Assembly: GCA_030049455.1 (NCBI GenBank)
Contig: JASIKV010000071.1
Location: forward strand, 1-26,108
DNA from: Terriglobia bacterium
GTDB taxonomy: Bacteria > Acidobacteriota > Terriglobia > UBA7540
Direction: 5' to 3'
Length of the DNA stretch: 26,108 nucleotides
Shown here: in pieces, positions 16,095-23,989 of the stretch
How the letters are laid out: each line of letters begins with the position of its first letter
How positions within the stretch are numbered: the first letter of the stretch is position 1
Notes under the pieces: generated by a model
What the model was told of the DNA's origin: nothing
Seen by the model: only the letters and a program-made list of their open reading frames with translations
The model's database searches: none
Position numbers and translations under genes: made by a program

Positions 16095-17393
16095 GTGGAT
16101 CGCGAACGCTGGCTGAAGGTCGAGAAGCTGTACCACGCCGCGCGGGAGCGCCCGGCCGGCGAGCGCGAACGGTTTCTCATGAATGCCTGTGCCGGAGACG
16201 AATCGCTGCGCCGCGAGTTGGAGTCGCTGCTGGCGCAGCACGAGGCTACAGGAAGTTTTATGGATTTGCCAGCAATCGACGTGGCGCCCCGAACTTTGGC
16301 TCGTGACCAAGAGCTGCCTGAGAGCCCCGCGAGCGCCGATGCCCTGATCGGTCGCACTATTTCGCATTACCGCATCATTGAGGAACTCGGCGGCGGAGGA
16401 ATGGGCGTGGTCTACAAGGCTCAGGACACGCGCCTGGGCCGGGCTGTGGCGCTGAAATTCATCAGGAGTCCGGAATCAGCTCCTCAGAACTCGCCCACAG
16501 GCTCATCCGCACCCGACCCTGTGGCTCTCCAACGCTTTCAACGAGAGGCGCGCGCCGCTTCTGCCCTGAATCATCCAAACATCTGGACGATTTATGACGT
16601 CGGCGAACACGAAGGCCAGCCATTCATCGCCATGGAGTTGCCGGAAGGACAGACCCTGAAAGAGCGGCTGGCTGCAATGGGGACATCGCCGCTGCAAATG
16701 GACGTGCTGCTTGACCTCTCGATCCAAATTGCCGATGCACTGGATGCTGCGCATCAAAAGGGTATCGTCCATCGCGACATCAAGCCCGCAAATATTTTCA
16801 TCGGCGCGCGCGGCGGAACGCTTCAGCCCAAGATTCTGGATTTTGGCCTGGCGAAGTTGACGCAGTCTAATGCCGGCAACGATGGCCCAACGCATGACGG
16901 AAAGCCGTCTCTCACCCACACCGGCGTGGCGATGGGGACGGTGGATTACATGTCGCCCGAGCAGGCTCGGGGAGAGGAACTGGATGCGCGCACCGATATA
17001 TTCAGTCAAGACGCCTACATCCACGATTTCGAACGCGACACGACGACCCGCCTGACAAACATGGGAAATGGGCAGGTGCCGGTGTGGGCGCCCGACGGCA
17101 AACACCTGGCCCTCCAGTCCGTCGCGAACGATTTCAAGCTTTATTGGATGCGAAGTGACGGTGCAGGACAACCCCAGCCCCTTTTGGAGAGCACGAATAA
17201 CCTCGTTCCGTGGTCGATGTCTCCCGATGGGCGGCGACTCGCGTACTTTCAGCATGGCGCCACCGCATACGATCTTTGGACGCTGCCGTTAGACCTTACC
17301 GACCCAGATCATCCCAAGCCGGGCAAGCCCGAGCTGTATCTGCAAACGCCTTGGGACAAGCGCGTCCCGCGATTTTCACCCGACGGCCGCTAG
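16095..17393 (+). CDS. truncated tandem paralog of the propeller Ser/Thr kinase (probably inactive)
   Basis: A 432-residue product, close paralog of the gene ten bases upstream: both begin with an RW.KVE.LYH.AR.RP segment and share the glycine loop GGGGMGVVYK, VALKFI, HRDIKPAN, DFG and SPEQARG. At TDIFS (Ser304) the sequence jumps directly into propeller sequence (QDAYIHDFERD). The kinase C-lobe after subdomain VIII, the linker, the TM helix and the first blades are therefore missing. It then ends at a TAG (17391-17393) where the family motif SPDGRWIAY calls for Trp. The same frame stays open beyond the stop to 17795. The start is GTG at 16095, with GGGAG seven bases upstream. The product would be a cytoplasmic partial kinase fused to propeller blades; I read it as a decaying duplicate. 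Confidence 0.85.
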   Translation: MDRERWLKVEKLYHAARERPAGERERFLMNACAGDESLRRELESLLAQHEATGSFMDLPAIDVAPRTLARDQELPESPASADALIGRTISHYRIIEELGGGGMGVVYKAQDTRLGRAVALKFIRSPESAPQNSPTGSSAPDPVALQRFQREARAASALNHPNIWTIYDVGEHEGQPFIAMELPEGQTLKERLAAMGTSPLQMDVLLDLSIQIADALDAAHQKGIVHRDIKPANIFIGARGGTLQPKILDFGLAKLTQSNAGNDGPTHDGKPSLTHTGVAMGTVDYMSPEQARGEELDARTDIFSQDAYIHDFERDTTTRLTNMGNGQVPVWAPDGKHLALQSVANDFKLYWMRSDGAGQPQPLLESTNNLVPWSMSPDGRRLAYFQHGATAYDLWTLPLDLTDPDHPKPGKPELYLQTPWDKRVPRFSPDGR

Positions 17394-17795
17394 ATCGCTT
17401 ACCGATCGGTCGAATCGGGAAGCGAGGAAATCTATGTGCAGCCCTTTCCGGACGCGAGCCGAGGCAAATGGCAGATTTCCTCAGGCGGCGGGGTCTACCC
17501 TCTATGGTCAAATGATGGCCGCGAGCTGTTTTACGAGACCCTGGAAGGCCGCATCATGGTGGTGGACTATACCGTGCAAGGCGATTCCTTCATGCCCGGC
17601 AAACCGCGCGCGTGGTGCGACAAGCAGCTTTTCTACATGGGGAGCTCAAACATTGATTTGCCCCCGGATGGCAGGCGATTTGTGGTTTTGATTCCTGCGC
17701 AAGAAGCGGACGGGGAGAAAGGGTCTGTTCACGTCACTATGCTGCTCAACTTTTTCGATGAGTTGAAGCGGCGAATTCCAGCAGAGGGCAAATGA
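17394..17795 (+). pseudogene. 3' remainder of the second kinase, after the amber stop
   Basis: The frame of the preceding kinase continues without a further stop from 17394 to 17795. It encodes IAYRSVESGSEEIYVQPFP, then a WSNDGRELFYE blade, and finishes with LLNFFDELKRRIP, the usual C-terminus of acidobacterial propeller kinases. There is no independent start with a ribosome-binding site; the first in-frame GTG (17436) is an internal Val of the IYVQPFP motif. It is best read as the severed tail of the upstream gene. A single TAG to TGG change would rejoin them into a frame of 566 residues. Confidence 0.85.
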
Positions 17796-17898
17796 ACTCC
17801 GGGTTGTCCGCTCCGAGGCGCTTCGGCAGCGCGCTAAACCGAAGGCGGGATTCGTTCGCGGCCCTCCTAGGGCGCCATCAAAAGATGGAGGAATTAAA

Positions 17899-19344
17899 AT
17901 GCGAAAGAGAGCTCTACGAATATTGATGGGATGGGGGGTGGTCTGCGCTTTGCTGGCTCCCGCAGGATTCGCCCAGACACCCTCAGCGGCTGCACCGGAG
18001 CCTGCTGCCGGGGCATCGTCGTCCACGGATCTCCAGTCGCGAATGAATGCGCTTGAACAGCAGGCGGCTGACGCTCGCATGGCCGGAGACAACGCATGGA
18101 TGCTGGCGTGCGCCGCGCTGGTCCTGATGATGACGGGACCGGGCTTGGCGCTGTTCTACGGCGGCTTGGTGCGGAAAAAGAACGTATTGGCCACTATGAT
18201 GCAGAGCTTCATCCTGATGGGAGTGGTCACCGTCCTTTGGGCGCTGTTCGGTTACAGCCTGGTCTTTCACGCGGGGAGCCGTTTCCTTGGCAACTTCGAT
18301 TACCTTTTCCTCCATGGCGTGGGAGCCGCTCCCGATCCCGATTATGCGGCCACGATTCCGCAGCAAACTTTCATGGTTTACCAGCTCATGTTCGCCATCA
18401 TTACTCCCGCCTTGATTACGGGCGCGTTCGCCGAGCGGATGAAGTTCAAGGCAATGCTTCTCTTCATGGTGCTGTGGACGATCATCGTTTACGATCCCAT
18501 GGCGCACATGGTTTGGGGGAAGGATGGTCTGCTGAACGCCACGGCGGGGGCGATCCCGACATTGGATTTTGCCGGCGGCACGGTGGTGCATGTGACGTCG
18601 GGAATTTCCGCGCTTGTCTGCGCGTTGTACCTGGGTAAGCGGGTGGGATTTCCTAAAGAGCCCATGCCTCCCCACAGCGTGGTGTTAAGCGTGATTGGCG
18701 CCTGCCTCCTGTGGGTGGGTTGGTTCGGTTTCAATGCCGGAAGCGCCTTGGCGGCCGGAAGCCTGGCCACCAGCGCTTTTGTTGCCACGCACTTCGCCGC
18801 CGCCGCTGCCTCGCTCGGCTGGGCCACGGCGGAGTGGATTCGCAGCGGCAAGGCGAGCGTGCTGGGAGCGATTTCCGGCGCCGTGGCGGGACTTGTGGCC
18901 ATCACTCCCGCGGCGGGGTTTGTGGGGCCGATGTCCGCGCTGGCGATTGGGGCCATTGCCGGGCCGGTTTGCTACCAAATGGTTACGCGGGTGAAAAGCA
19001 AGTTCGGGTATGATGATTCCCTGGATGTCTTCGGCGTCCACGGGGCGGGAGGAACGCTGGGCGCGATCCTGACCGGCGTTTTCGCAGCGAAGGCCATTAA
19101 TCCTGTTTTCAAGGATGCCCACGGAGTGGCCACCGCAGTGGGCCTGATCGACGGCCGCCCGGGCCAAATATTAAATCAGCTTGCGGGCGCTGCCATCGCC
19201 TGGGTCTTGGGAATCGTGGGAACGCTCATAATTCTCAAAGTGGTCGATGTTCTGGTGGGTTTGCGAGTTACTGAGGAGCAGGAAATCCAGGGCTTGGATT
19301 TGTCCCAGCACGGGGAAGAAGGATACAATCTTGAAGCACAATAG
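17899..19344 (+). CDS. amt: ammonium transporter Amt/MEP/Rh family
   Basis: A 481-residue ammonium channel. An N-terminal signal peptide (cleavage near ...GFAQT, residue about 25) and a short periplasmic helix are followed by about eleven TM helices. The pore twin histidines are His231 (VVHVTSG) and His381 (FGVHGAGG). The family signatures GPGLALFYGGLVRKKN and WFGFNAGSAL are present. The cytoplasmic tail ends GEEGYNLEAQ, the element through which GlnK-type proteins gate the channel. The ATG at 17899 has GGAGG seven bases upstream. The 103-base gap after the kinase remnant contains short inverted repeats (CTTCGG/CCGAAG at 17821-17844 and GCCCT/AGGGC at 17861-17873), but I see no sigma54 -24/-12 site. 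glnK and glnD follow on the same strand. Confidence 0.97.
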   Translation: MRKRALRILMGWGVVCALLAPAGFAQTPSAAAPEPAAGASSSTDLQSRMNALEQQAADARMAGDNAWMLACAALVLMMTGPGLALFYGGLVRKKNVLATMMQSFILMGVVTVLWALFGYSLVFHAGSRFLGNFDYLFLHGVGAAPDPDYAATIPQQTFMVYQLMFAIITPALITGAFAERMKFKAMLLFMVLWTIIVYDPMAHMVWGKDGLLNATAGAIPTLDFAGGTVVHVTSGISALVCALYLGKRVGFPKEPMPPHSVVLSVIGACLLWVGWFGFNAGSALAAGSLATSAFVATHFAAAAASLGWATAEWIRSGKASVLGAISGAVAGLVAITPAAGFVGPMSALAIGAIAGPVCYQMVTRVKSKFGYDDSLDVFGVHGAGGTLGAILTGVFAAKAINPVFKDAHGVATAVGLIDGRPGQILNQLAGAAIAWVLGIVGTLIILKVVDVLVGLRVTEEQEIQGLDLSQHGEEGYNLEAQ

Positions 19345-19449
19345 GATTGAACATCGCTGGCGCTGGAGAGGCGATGGAAGCCCGCAATGAATCCATTGCG
19401 CATGGCTGGTGACCTGCGGCGCCCGCTCACTCCACAAAGGACAACTCGC

Positions 19450-19788
19450 ATGAAAAAAATAGAAGCCATCGTGCAGCCTTCACGATTCGATGCCGTGAAA
19501 AGCGCGCTCCAGGAAATCGGGGTGGAAGGCATGACGGTCTCGGAAGTTCGCGGGCACGGGCGGCAGAAAGGTCACACCGAAGTCTACAGGGGAAGCGAGT
19601 ATACCGTGGACCTTCTGCCCAAGATCAAAGTTGAAATGGTGGTTTCCGACGACCGCGCTACGCCTGCCGTGCAGGCCATTCTGCGGGCCGCCAGGACCGG
19701 CAAAATCGGCGATGGCAAGATTTTTGTCACCAATATTGATGAAGCCATCCGCATTCGCAATGAAGATCGTGGTGATGCGGCGCTGTGA
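19450..19788 (+). CDS. glnK: P-II nitrogen regulatory protein (GlnK/GlnB)
   Basis: A 112-residue P-II protein, exactly the normal family length. It starts MKKIEAIVQPSRFDAVK, carries the T-loop with Tyr51 (EVYRGSEYTVD), the uridylylation site, and the ATP/2-oxoglutarate motifs VEMVVSDD and GKIGDGKIFV. It senses 2-oxoglutarate and adenylates and, in its deuridylylated form, is expected to block Amt. The ATG at 19450 has AAAGGA nine bases upstream; an in-frame ATG at 19387 would add 21 non-homologous residues. It lies between amt and glnD, so it is named glnK by convention, although GlnB and GlnK cannot be told apart by sequence alone. Confidence 0.95.
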   Translation: MKKIEAIVQPSRFDAVKSALQEIGVEGMTVSEVRGHGRQKGHTEVYRGSEYTVDLLPKIKVEMVVSDDRATPAVQAILRAARTGKIGDGKIFVTNIDEAIRIRNEDRGDAAL

Positions 19789-19886
19789 AGGGTCAAGAGT
19801 AAAGGATAAGGGGTAAAACGTCACTGCCCTGACTTTGGCTTAATCTTGAAAACTGTGGCGCGTGGAGCGGCGACGTATCATCTTCC

Positions 19887-22547
19887 ATGTCATTGCCCCC
19901 AATCGCAGGTTCTGAACCGCTTAGCCTCCGCGATTTAACGGATTTTTACCTCGCCCACTCAAATCAAATTCAAAAGACGTTTGAGGCCACAAATTCAGGG
20001 TTGGCGGCGCTGGCCGCCCGGTCGGACCTGGTTGATGCTCTGGTGGTCAGGCTCTTTCAAGATTTGATCTCCCCGGATCCTCAATCGCCCCGGCAAATCT
20101 GTCTGCTAGCGCTCGGCGGATATGGCCGCCGGGAGCTTTTCCCCCGCTCGGACATTGACCTGCTTTTTTTGTCCGAGGAATCCAATGTTTCGCCGAAGAT
20201 TCGTGATGCCTTCGCGGCGCTGCTGCGAATGCTATGGGACCTGCGAATGAAGGTGGGCAGCAGCAGTCGCACCCTAGCGGAGTGCGGCCGCCTTTATCGC
20301 GACAACCTGGAGTTCAACGTTTCCTTGCTCGATGTGCGATATCTGGCCGGCGATGCGGACATCTATACCCGGCTGCGCACCTCGGTCATCCCACGCATGG
20401 TTGCGAGGGACAAACAGGAACTCGTGCGAAATTTAATCGACCTGATGGGCCAGCGCCATGCGAAATACGGGAACACAATTTTTCATTTGGAGCCAAACCT
20501 TAAAGATGCGCCGGGCTGCCTGCGGGATTTTCACGTTTGCCGCTGGCTGGCGAGAATCGAGGAACTGGAGAAAAGCGGTGAATGGAAGCCCCCCGATGAT
20601 CTGTGGCCGGAACGCGACCGCGCTGCGGCGCTGCGGGCATTTGCATTCCTGGCCGACGCGCGCTGCTTCCTTCACTACTATTATGGGAGAGACGACAATC
20701 AATTGAGTTACGATGCCCAGGCGAAAGCGGCTGCGCGGGGTGTGGGCGTGGGGCCGAATGAAAAACTTGATCCGGCGGATTGGATGCGGATTTATTTTCG
20801 TCAGGCGCGCAAGATCCAGCAATTGACCTCCGATCTGGTGGATGAATCCGCGCCCTCGCGCTCTGGACTGTTTGCCCTGTATCAGGACTGGCGATCACGC
20901 TTATCCAATGCTGACTTTTCCGTTATTCGGGGCCGTATTTATGCCCGGCGCCCCAAGGCTTTTGCGGAGGACCCGTTGCTGGTTTTGCGCCTGTTTGAAA
21001 TGGCGGCGCGGCACGGTCTGCCCATCAGTCGCGAAACCGAAAAGCAGGTGGAGACTGAGCTTTCTCTATCCCGTGACAGGGTATTAAATCCACCGCAGCT
21101 TTGGCAGCATTTCCGGCGAATCCTGACTCTTCCTTACGCTGCGGAGGCGCTCCGCCAAATGCACAGGCTGGGTGTGCTCACGCGGCTGTTTCCCGAGTTC
21201 CACGCAATCGATTCTCTCGTGGTCCGCGATTTCTACCATCGGTATACGGTAGATGAGCACTCCTTCATGACGCTCGAAAACCTGCACCAACTTCTCCGGG
21301 AAAAGCCGCAAACGGGAGACTCCCAGGGGACTGCCTCCTTGAAAGTGTGGACAAAGAAATTTGGCGAGATTCTGTCGGAAATCGAGCAGCCTGAGCTCTT
21401 GTATTTCACTCTCCTCTTTCACGACGTCGGAAAAGGGATGCCCGAACTGGGCGATCACATTTACGGAAGCCTGCGGGCCCTTGAAGGTATTCAGGCGCGC
21501 CTGGGACTTTCCGAAGCAGATTGGAAGACCATTGAATTTCTAATCGCCAGACACCTGGAAATGTCCGCCGCATCGCAACGCCGCGATGTCTTTGACCCGG
21601 AGACAGTGCGCGACTTCGCCAAGGTCGTGGGGACGACCGAGCGGCTGAAGATGCTCTGCCTGCTTACCTACGCCGACATTCGCGCGGTCAATCCCGAGGC
21701 ATTGACGCCGTGGAAGGCGGAGTTGCTCTGGCAGCTCTATGCCGCGACAGCCAACCTTCTGACGCGGAGCGTGGATGACGAGAGGGTGAAGGTCGCTGGT
21801 GCGCCCTCAGCGGAGTTCGAACAGATCCTGCGGGCGCTCCAACCGCCCGCGAGCGGAGATGACCTGCGCGCGTTTCTCGAGGGATTTCCCCGGCGCTATA
21901 CGGTGACGCACACGGCGGCACAAATCGGCAGGCATTTTGAACTTGCGCGTCGCCTGGGCACGGAACCCATTGCCATGGACCTCGAAGCCCGTAGCGACCA
22001 CTTTGAATTGGTCGTCGTCACTGCGGACCGCCCTTATCTTTTCGCTTCCATTACCGGCACCCTTGCCGCGTGGGGAATGAGCATTGTCAAGGGCGAAGCA
22101 TTTGCCAACGCCGCCGGGGTAATTCTCGACACCTTCAAGTTCGCCGACCTCCATCGCACGCTTGAACTGAACCCTTCGGAAAGGGATCGCCTCAAAAGCA
22201 ACTTGAAAGATGTTCTTGGGGGAGCGTTGCAACTGGAAAAACTCATGAGCGGCAGATCCCGCGCAGACACAGAGTCACGGCCCAAGATGGAAATCGCCGC
22301 GCGGGTAAGGTTTGACGGTGAGAGCTCATCCCACAGTACGCTTCTCGAGCTCGTCGCACAGGACCGGCCCGGCTTGCTCTATGACGTCAGCTCCGTGCTG
22401 GCGGAGCAGGGCTGCAATATTGAAGTGGCGTTGATCGACACAGAAGGGCAGCGCGCCATCGATGTGTTTTACCTGACGGCTCGCGGCGCCAAGCTCGATG
22501 ACGTTGAGCAGCAAGCCGTTGGCGAAGCACTGCTGCGACGGTTGTGA
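19887..22547 (+). CDS. glnD: bifunctional [protein-PII] uridylyltransferase/uridylyl-removing enzyme
   Basis: An 886-residue GlnD with the full architecture: an N-terminal nucleotidyltransferase domain with GGYGRRELFPRSDIDLL (metal-binding Asp89 and Asp91), a central helical UTase-linked region, an HD hydrolase domain with His512-Asp513 in LFHDVGKG, and two C-terminal ACT domains (about 704-780 and 815-886) that sense glutamine. It uridylylates P-II at Tyr51 when nitrogen is scarce and removes UMP when glutamine is high. All catalytic motifs are intact. The ATG at 19887 has no clear SD. A 98-base gap separates it from glnK, so it may have its own promoter, but same-strand linkage to amt-glnK makes the pathway clear. 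Confidence 0.96.
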   Translation: MSLPPIAGSEPLSLRDLTDFYLAHSNQIQKTFEATNSGLAALAARSDLVDALVVRLFQDLISPDPQSPRQICLLALGGYGRRELFPRSDIDLLFLSEESNVSPKIRDAFAALLRMLWDLRMKVGSSSRTLAECGRLYRDNLEFNVSLLDVRYLAGDADIYTRLRTSVIPRMVARDKQELVRNLIDLMGQRHAKYGNTIFHLEPNLKDAPGCLRDFHVCRWLARIEELEKSGEWKPPDDLWPERDRAAALRAFAFLADARCFLHYYYGRDDNQLSYDAQAKAAARGVGVGPNEKLDPADWMRIYFRQARKIQQLTSDLVDESAPSRSGLFALYQDWRSRLSNADFSVIRGRIYARRPKAFAEDPLLVLRLFEMAARHGLPISRETEKQVETELSLSRDRVLNPPQLWQHFRRILTLPYAAEALRQMHRLGVLTRLFPEFHAIDSLVVRDFYHRYTVDEHSFMTLENLHQLLREKPQTGDSQGTASLKVWTKKFGEILSEIEQPELLYFTLLFHDVGKGMPELGDHIYGSLRALEGIQARLGLSEADWKTIEFLIARHLEMSAASQRRDVFDPETVRDFAKVVGTTERLKMLCLLTYADIRAVNPEALTPWKAELLWQLYAATANLLTRSVDDERVKVAGAPSAEFEQILRALQPPASGDDLRAFLEGFPRRYTVTHTAAQIGRHFELARRLGTEPIAMDLEARSDHFELVVVTADRPYLFASITGTLAAWGMSIVKGEAFANAAGVILDTFKFADLHRTLELNPSERDRLKSNLKDVLGGALQLEKLMSGRSRADTESRPKMEIAARVRFDGESSSHSTLLELVAQDRPGLLYDVSSVLAEQGCNIEVALIDTEGQRAIDVFYLTARGAKLDDVEQQAVGEALLRRL

Positions 22548-22588
22548 CAACCGCGTAATCTTCGAGAGGCAGCGGACAGGCAGAGGGC

Positions 22589-22888
22589 CTAAGTCTTCAC
22601 AGTTTTGGCGGGTTTTTTCTCGAAAATGCTGCGGGGGTGTTGCCGGACAATTCGTTCCAGCCCGAAAAGCGCTTGGTCGGATCCCTCCTGCTTGAGTTGC
22701 TCAAACGACCGGGTATTGGTGCTTGAACATCGCGGGCAGGGGTACATGGCGCGGCCCATGAAGTCCTCGCCGGGCCCGCTCTCAAAGAAGAGCGCATTCA
22801 GCGTATCATGATTGTTGTGCATCATGCAGGCGTGGCAAATGAACCAGTGCCTCCGGTTGATTCTTTTCAGATAATTCAAAACGCTCAT
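22589..22888 (-). CDS. small four-cysteine, zinc-ribbon-like protein of unknown function
   Basis: A 99-residue cytoplasmic protein with two CxxC knuckles, Cys18-H-A-Cys21 and Cys51-P-R-Cys54, about 30 residues apart, as in a zinc ribbon. The C-terminus is basic and lysine-rich. I do not recognise the family. The ATG at 22888 is chosen because it begins the conserved-looking segment MSVLNYLKRINRRHWF; an ATG at 22942 would add 18 low-complexity residues. It is convergent with glnD, 41 bases apart, and lies 66 bases downstream of the serine hydrolase on the same strand, so it could be read from that transcript. A nucleic-acid-binding or rubredoxin-like role is possible but unsupported. Confidence 0.72.
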   Translation of the reverse strand: MSVLNYLKRINRRHWFICHACMMHNNHDTLNALFFESGPGEDFMGRAMYPCPRCSSTNTRSFEQLKQEGSDQALFGLERIVRQHPRSIFEKKPAKTVKT

Positions 22889-22954
22889 GGAACGTGTTCT
22901 CCCGTTCTTTTTATTATCGTCGCATCCATGCGGATTTATCAAGGCGTCGCTGGA

Positions 22955-23881
22955 TTATTGATATGAAATCACGCGCCCGTAAGGGCTTGAGCGGCTCAAG
23001 CGGCTGAAGTAGTCGTATGCCAGCCGGGCAACGTCTTCCACGGCCTGGTCGCCCTCGCTGTCATGCTTCAGGTATGTGGTCATGACTGAGATAATGAAAG
23101 GATGGCTCGGCAGGTCGATCAATCCGGTGTCGCACCGGACCCCCTCCAGCGAACCGGGTTTGTCGGCAATGACTGCGTCATCGGGAAGAGCTCTGTGAAA
23201 TTCGCTTTCCTTCGGCAGGCGGAGGATTTCGAAGTATTCCTTGCTGTGCTCATCGTCCAGGGCCTTGTGGTCGCGGACGCTTTCCAAAAGTGTCAGCATT
23301 TCGCGTGGAGTGGAGACATTTTCGTTTCCTTTTCGCGCTGCCTCAAGGTCGATCATGCGGCGGCGCAGCTTGGTTTCTCTCAGTCCCAGATGATTGATCC
23401 CCGAGTTGATATTCTCCATCCCCAGCCGGTCGATCAAAATGTTCGCCGCCGTGTTGTCGCTCAGCACCACCATGAAAGTGGCCAGGTCGCGCAACGACAT
23501 GCTGACAGTTCCATCCCCCAATTTGTTGAGAATGGCCTCGGAATCATTTCGGGTCATCTCGCTGCGAACCAGAATGTGTTTTTCACTCAATGACAATTTG
23601 CCTTCCTGAGCCTGGCGCAACAGCTCCAACAGGATGGTCAGTTTAATGGAGCTGGCCTGAGGGAAAACCGTGTCAGGCATTCGTGTAAACGATTCACCGG
23701 TTGCCAGGTCCTTGATCGCGTAACCCATCACGCCGTCCAAATGTTCCGCAACCGTGGCCAGTTGCGTCTCGAGTTTGGTGCGCATGGCTGAGGGCAGGGT
23801 CTCCTGTGCGAGAACTGGCGAGGTAGCAATGAGAGCCGAGCTTAAGAAAATCAAAAGACGACATGCAGAATGGACGGTCAC
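22955..23881 (-). CDS. exported class A beta-lactamase-fold serine hydrolase
   Basis: A 308-residue protein of the class A beta-lactamase/transpeptidase fold (PF13354-like). It has a signal peptide ending SPVLA-Q (residues 25/26), SxxK with nucleophile Ser77 (SSIK), SDN at 141-143, and a third motif reading KPG (in ADKPGSLEGV) instead of KTG. The omega loop (MIDLEAARKGNENVSTP) is shorter than in TEM-type enzymes, and the general-base Glu cannot be placed with certainty; Glu180 is a candidate. It may be a chromosomal beta-lactamase or a peptidoglycan-related hydrolase. The start is GTG at 23881, with GGGAGG seven bases upstream. It lies 108 bases downstream of the DUF1501 gene on the same strand. 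Resistance activity cannot be assumed. Confidence 0.85.
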   Translation of the reverse strand: MTVHSACRLLIFLSSALIATSPVLAQETLPSAMRTKLETQLATVAEHLDGVMGYAIKDLATGESFTRMPDTVFPQASSIKLTILLELLRQAQEGKLSLSEKHILVRSEMTRNDSEAILNKLGDGTVSMSLRDLATFMVVLSDNTAANILIDRLGMENINSGINHLGLRETKLRRRMIDLEAARKGNENVSTPREMLTLLESVRDHKALDDEHSKEYFEILRLPKESEFHRALPDDAVIADKPGSLEGVRCDTGLIDLPSHPFIISVMTTYLKHDSEGDQAVEDVARLAYDYFSRLSRSSPYGRVISYQ

Positions 23882-23989
23882 CAGTTTCCTCCCGATCGAC
23901 AGGATGCGATTGCCGGCAATTATACCCCCGCATCCGCGGACAAGAGCGGGCGGGGGGTCACACGGACTCTTACAGTCTGGATACTCTTG

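Noticed and set aside
15503..16357. Minus-strand open frame (284 codons) across the junction of the two kinases
   Set aside because: Antisense to propeller blades and a kinase N-terminus; no start signal or recognisable domain.
17796..17898. Possible sigma54 promoter for amt
   Set aside because: I looked for the TGGCAC...TTGC spacing and found none in the gap; only short inverted repeats are present.
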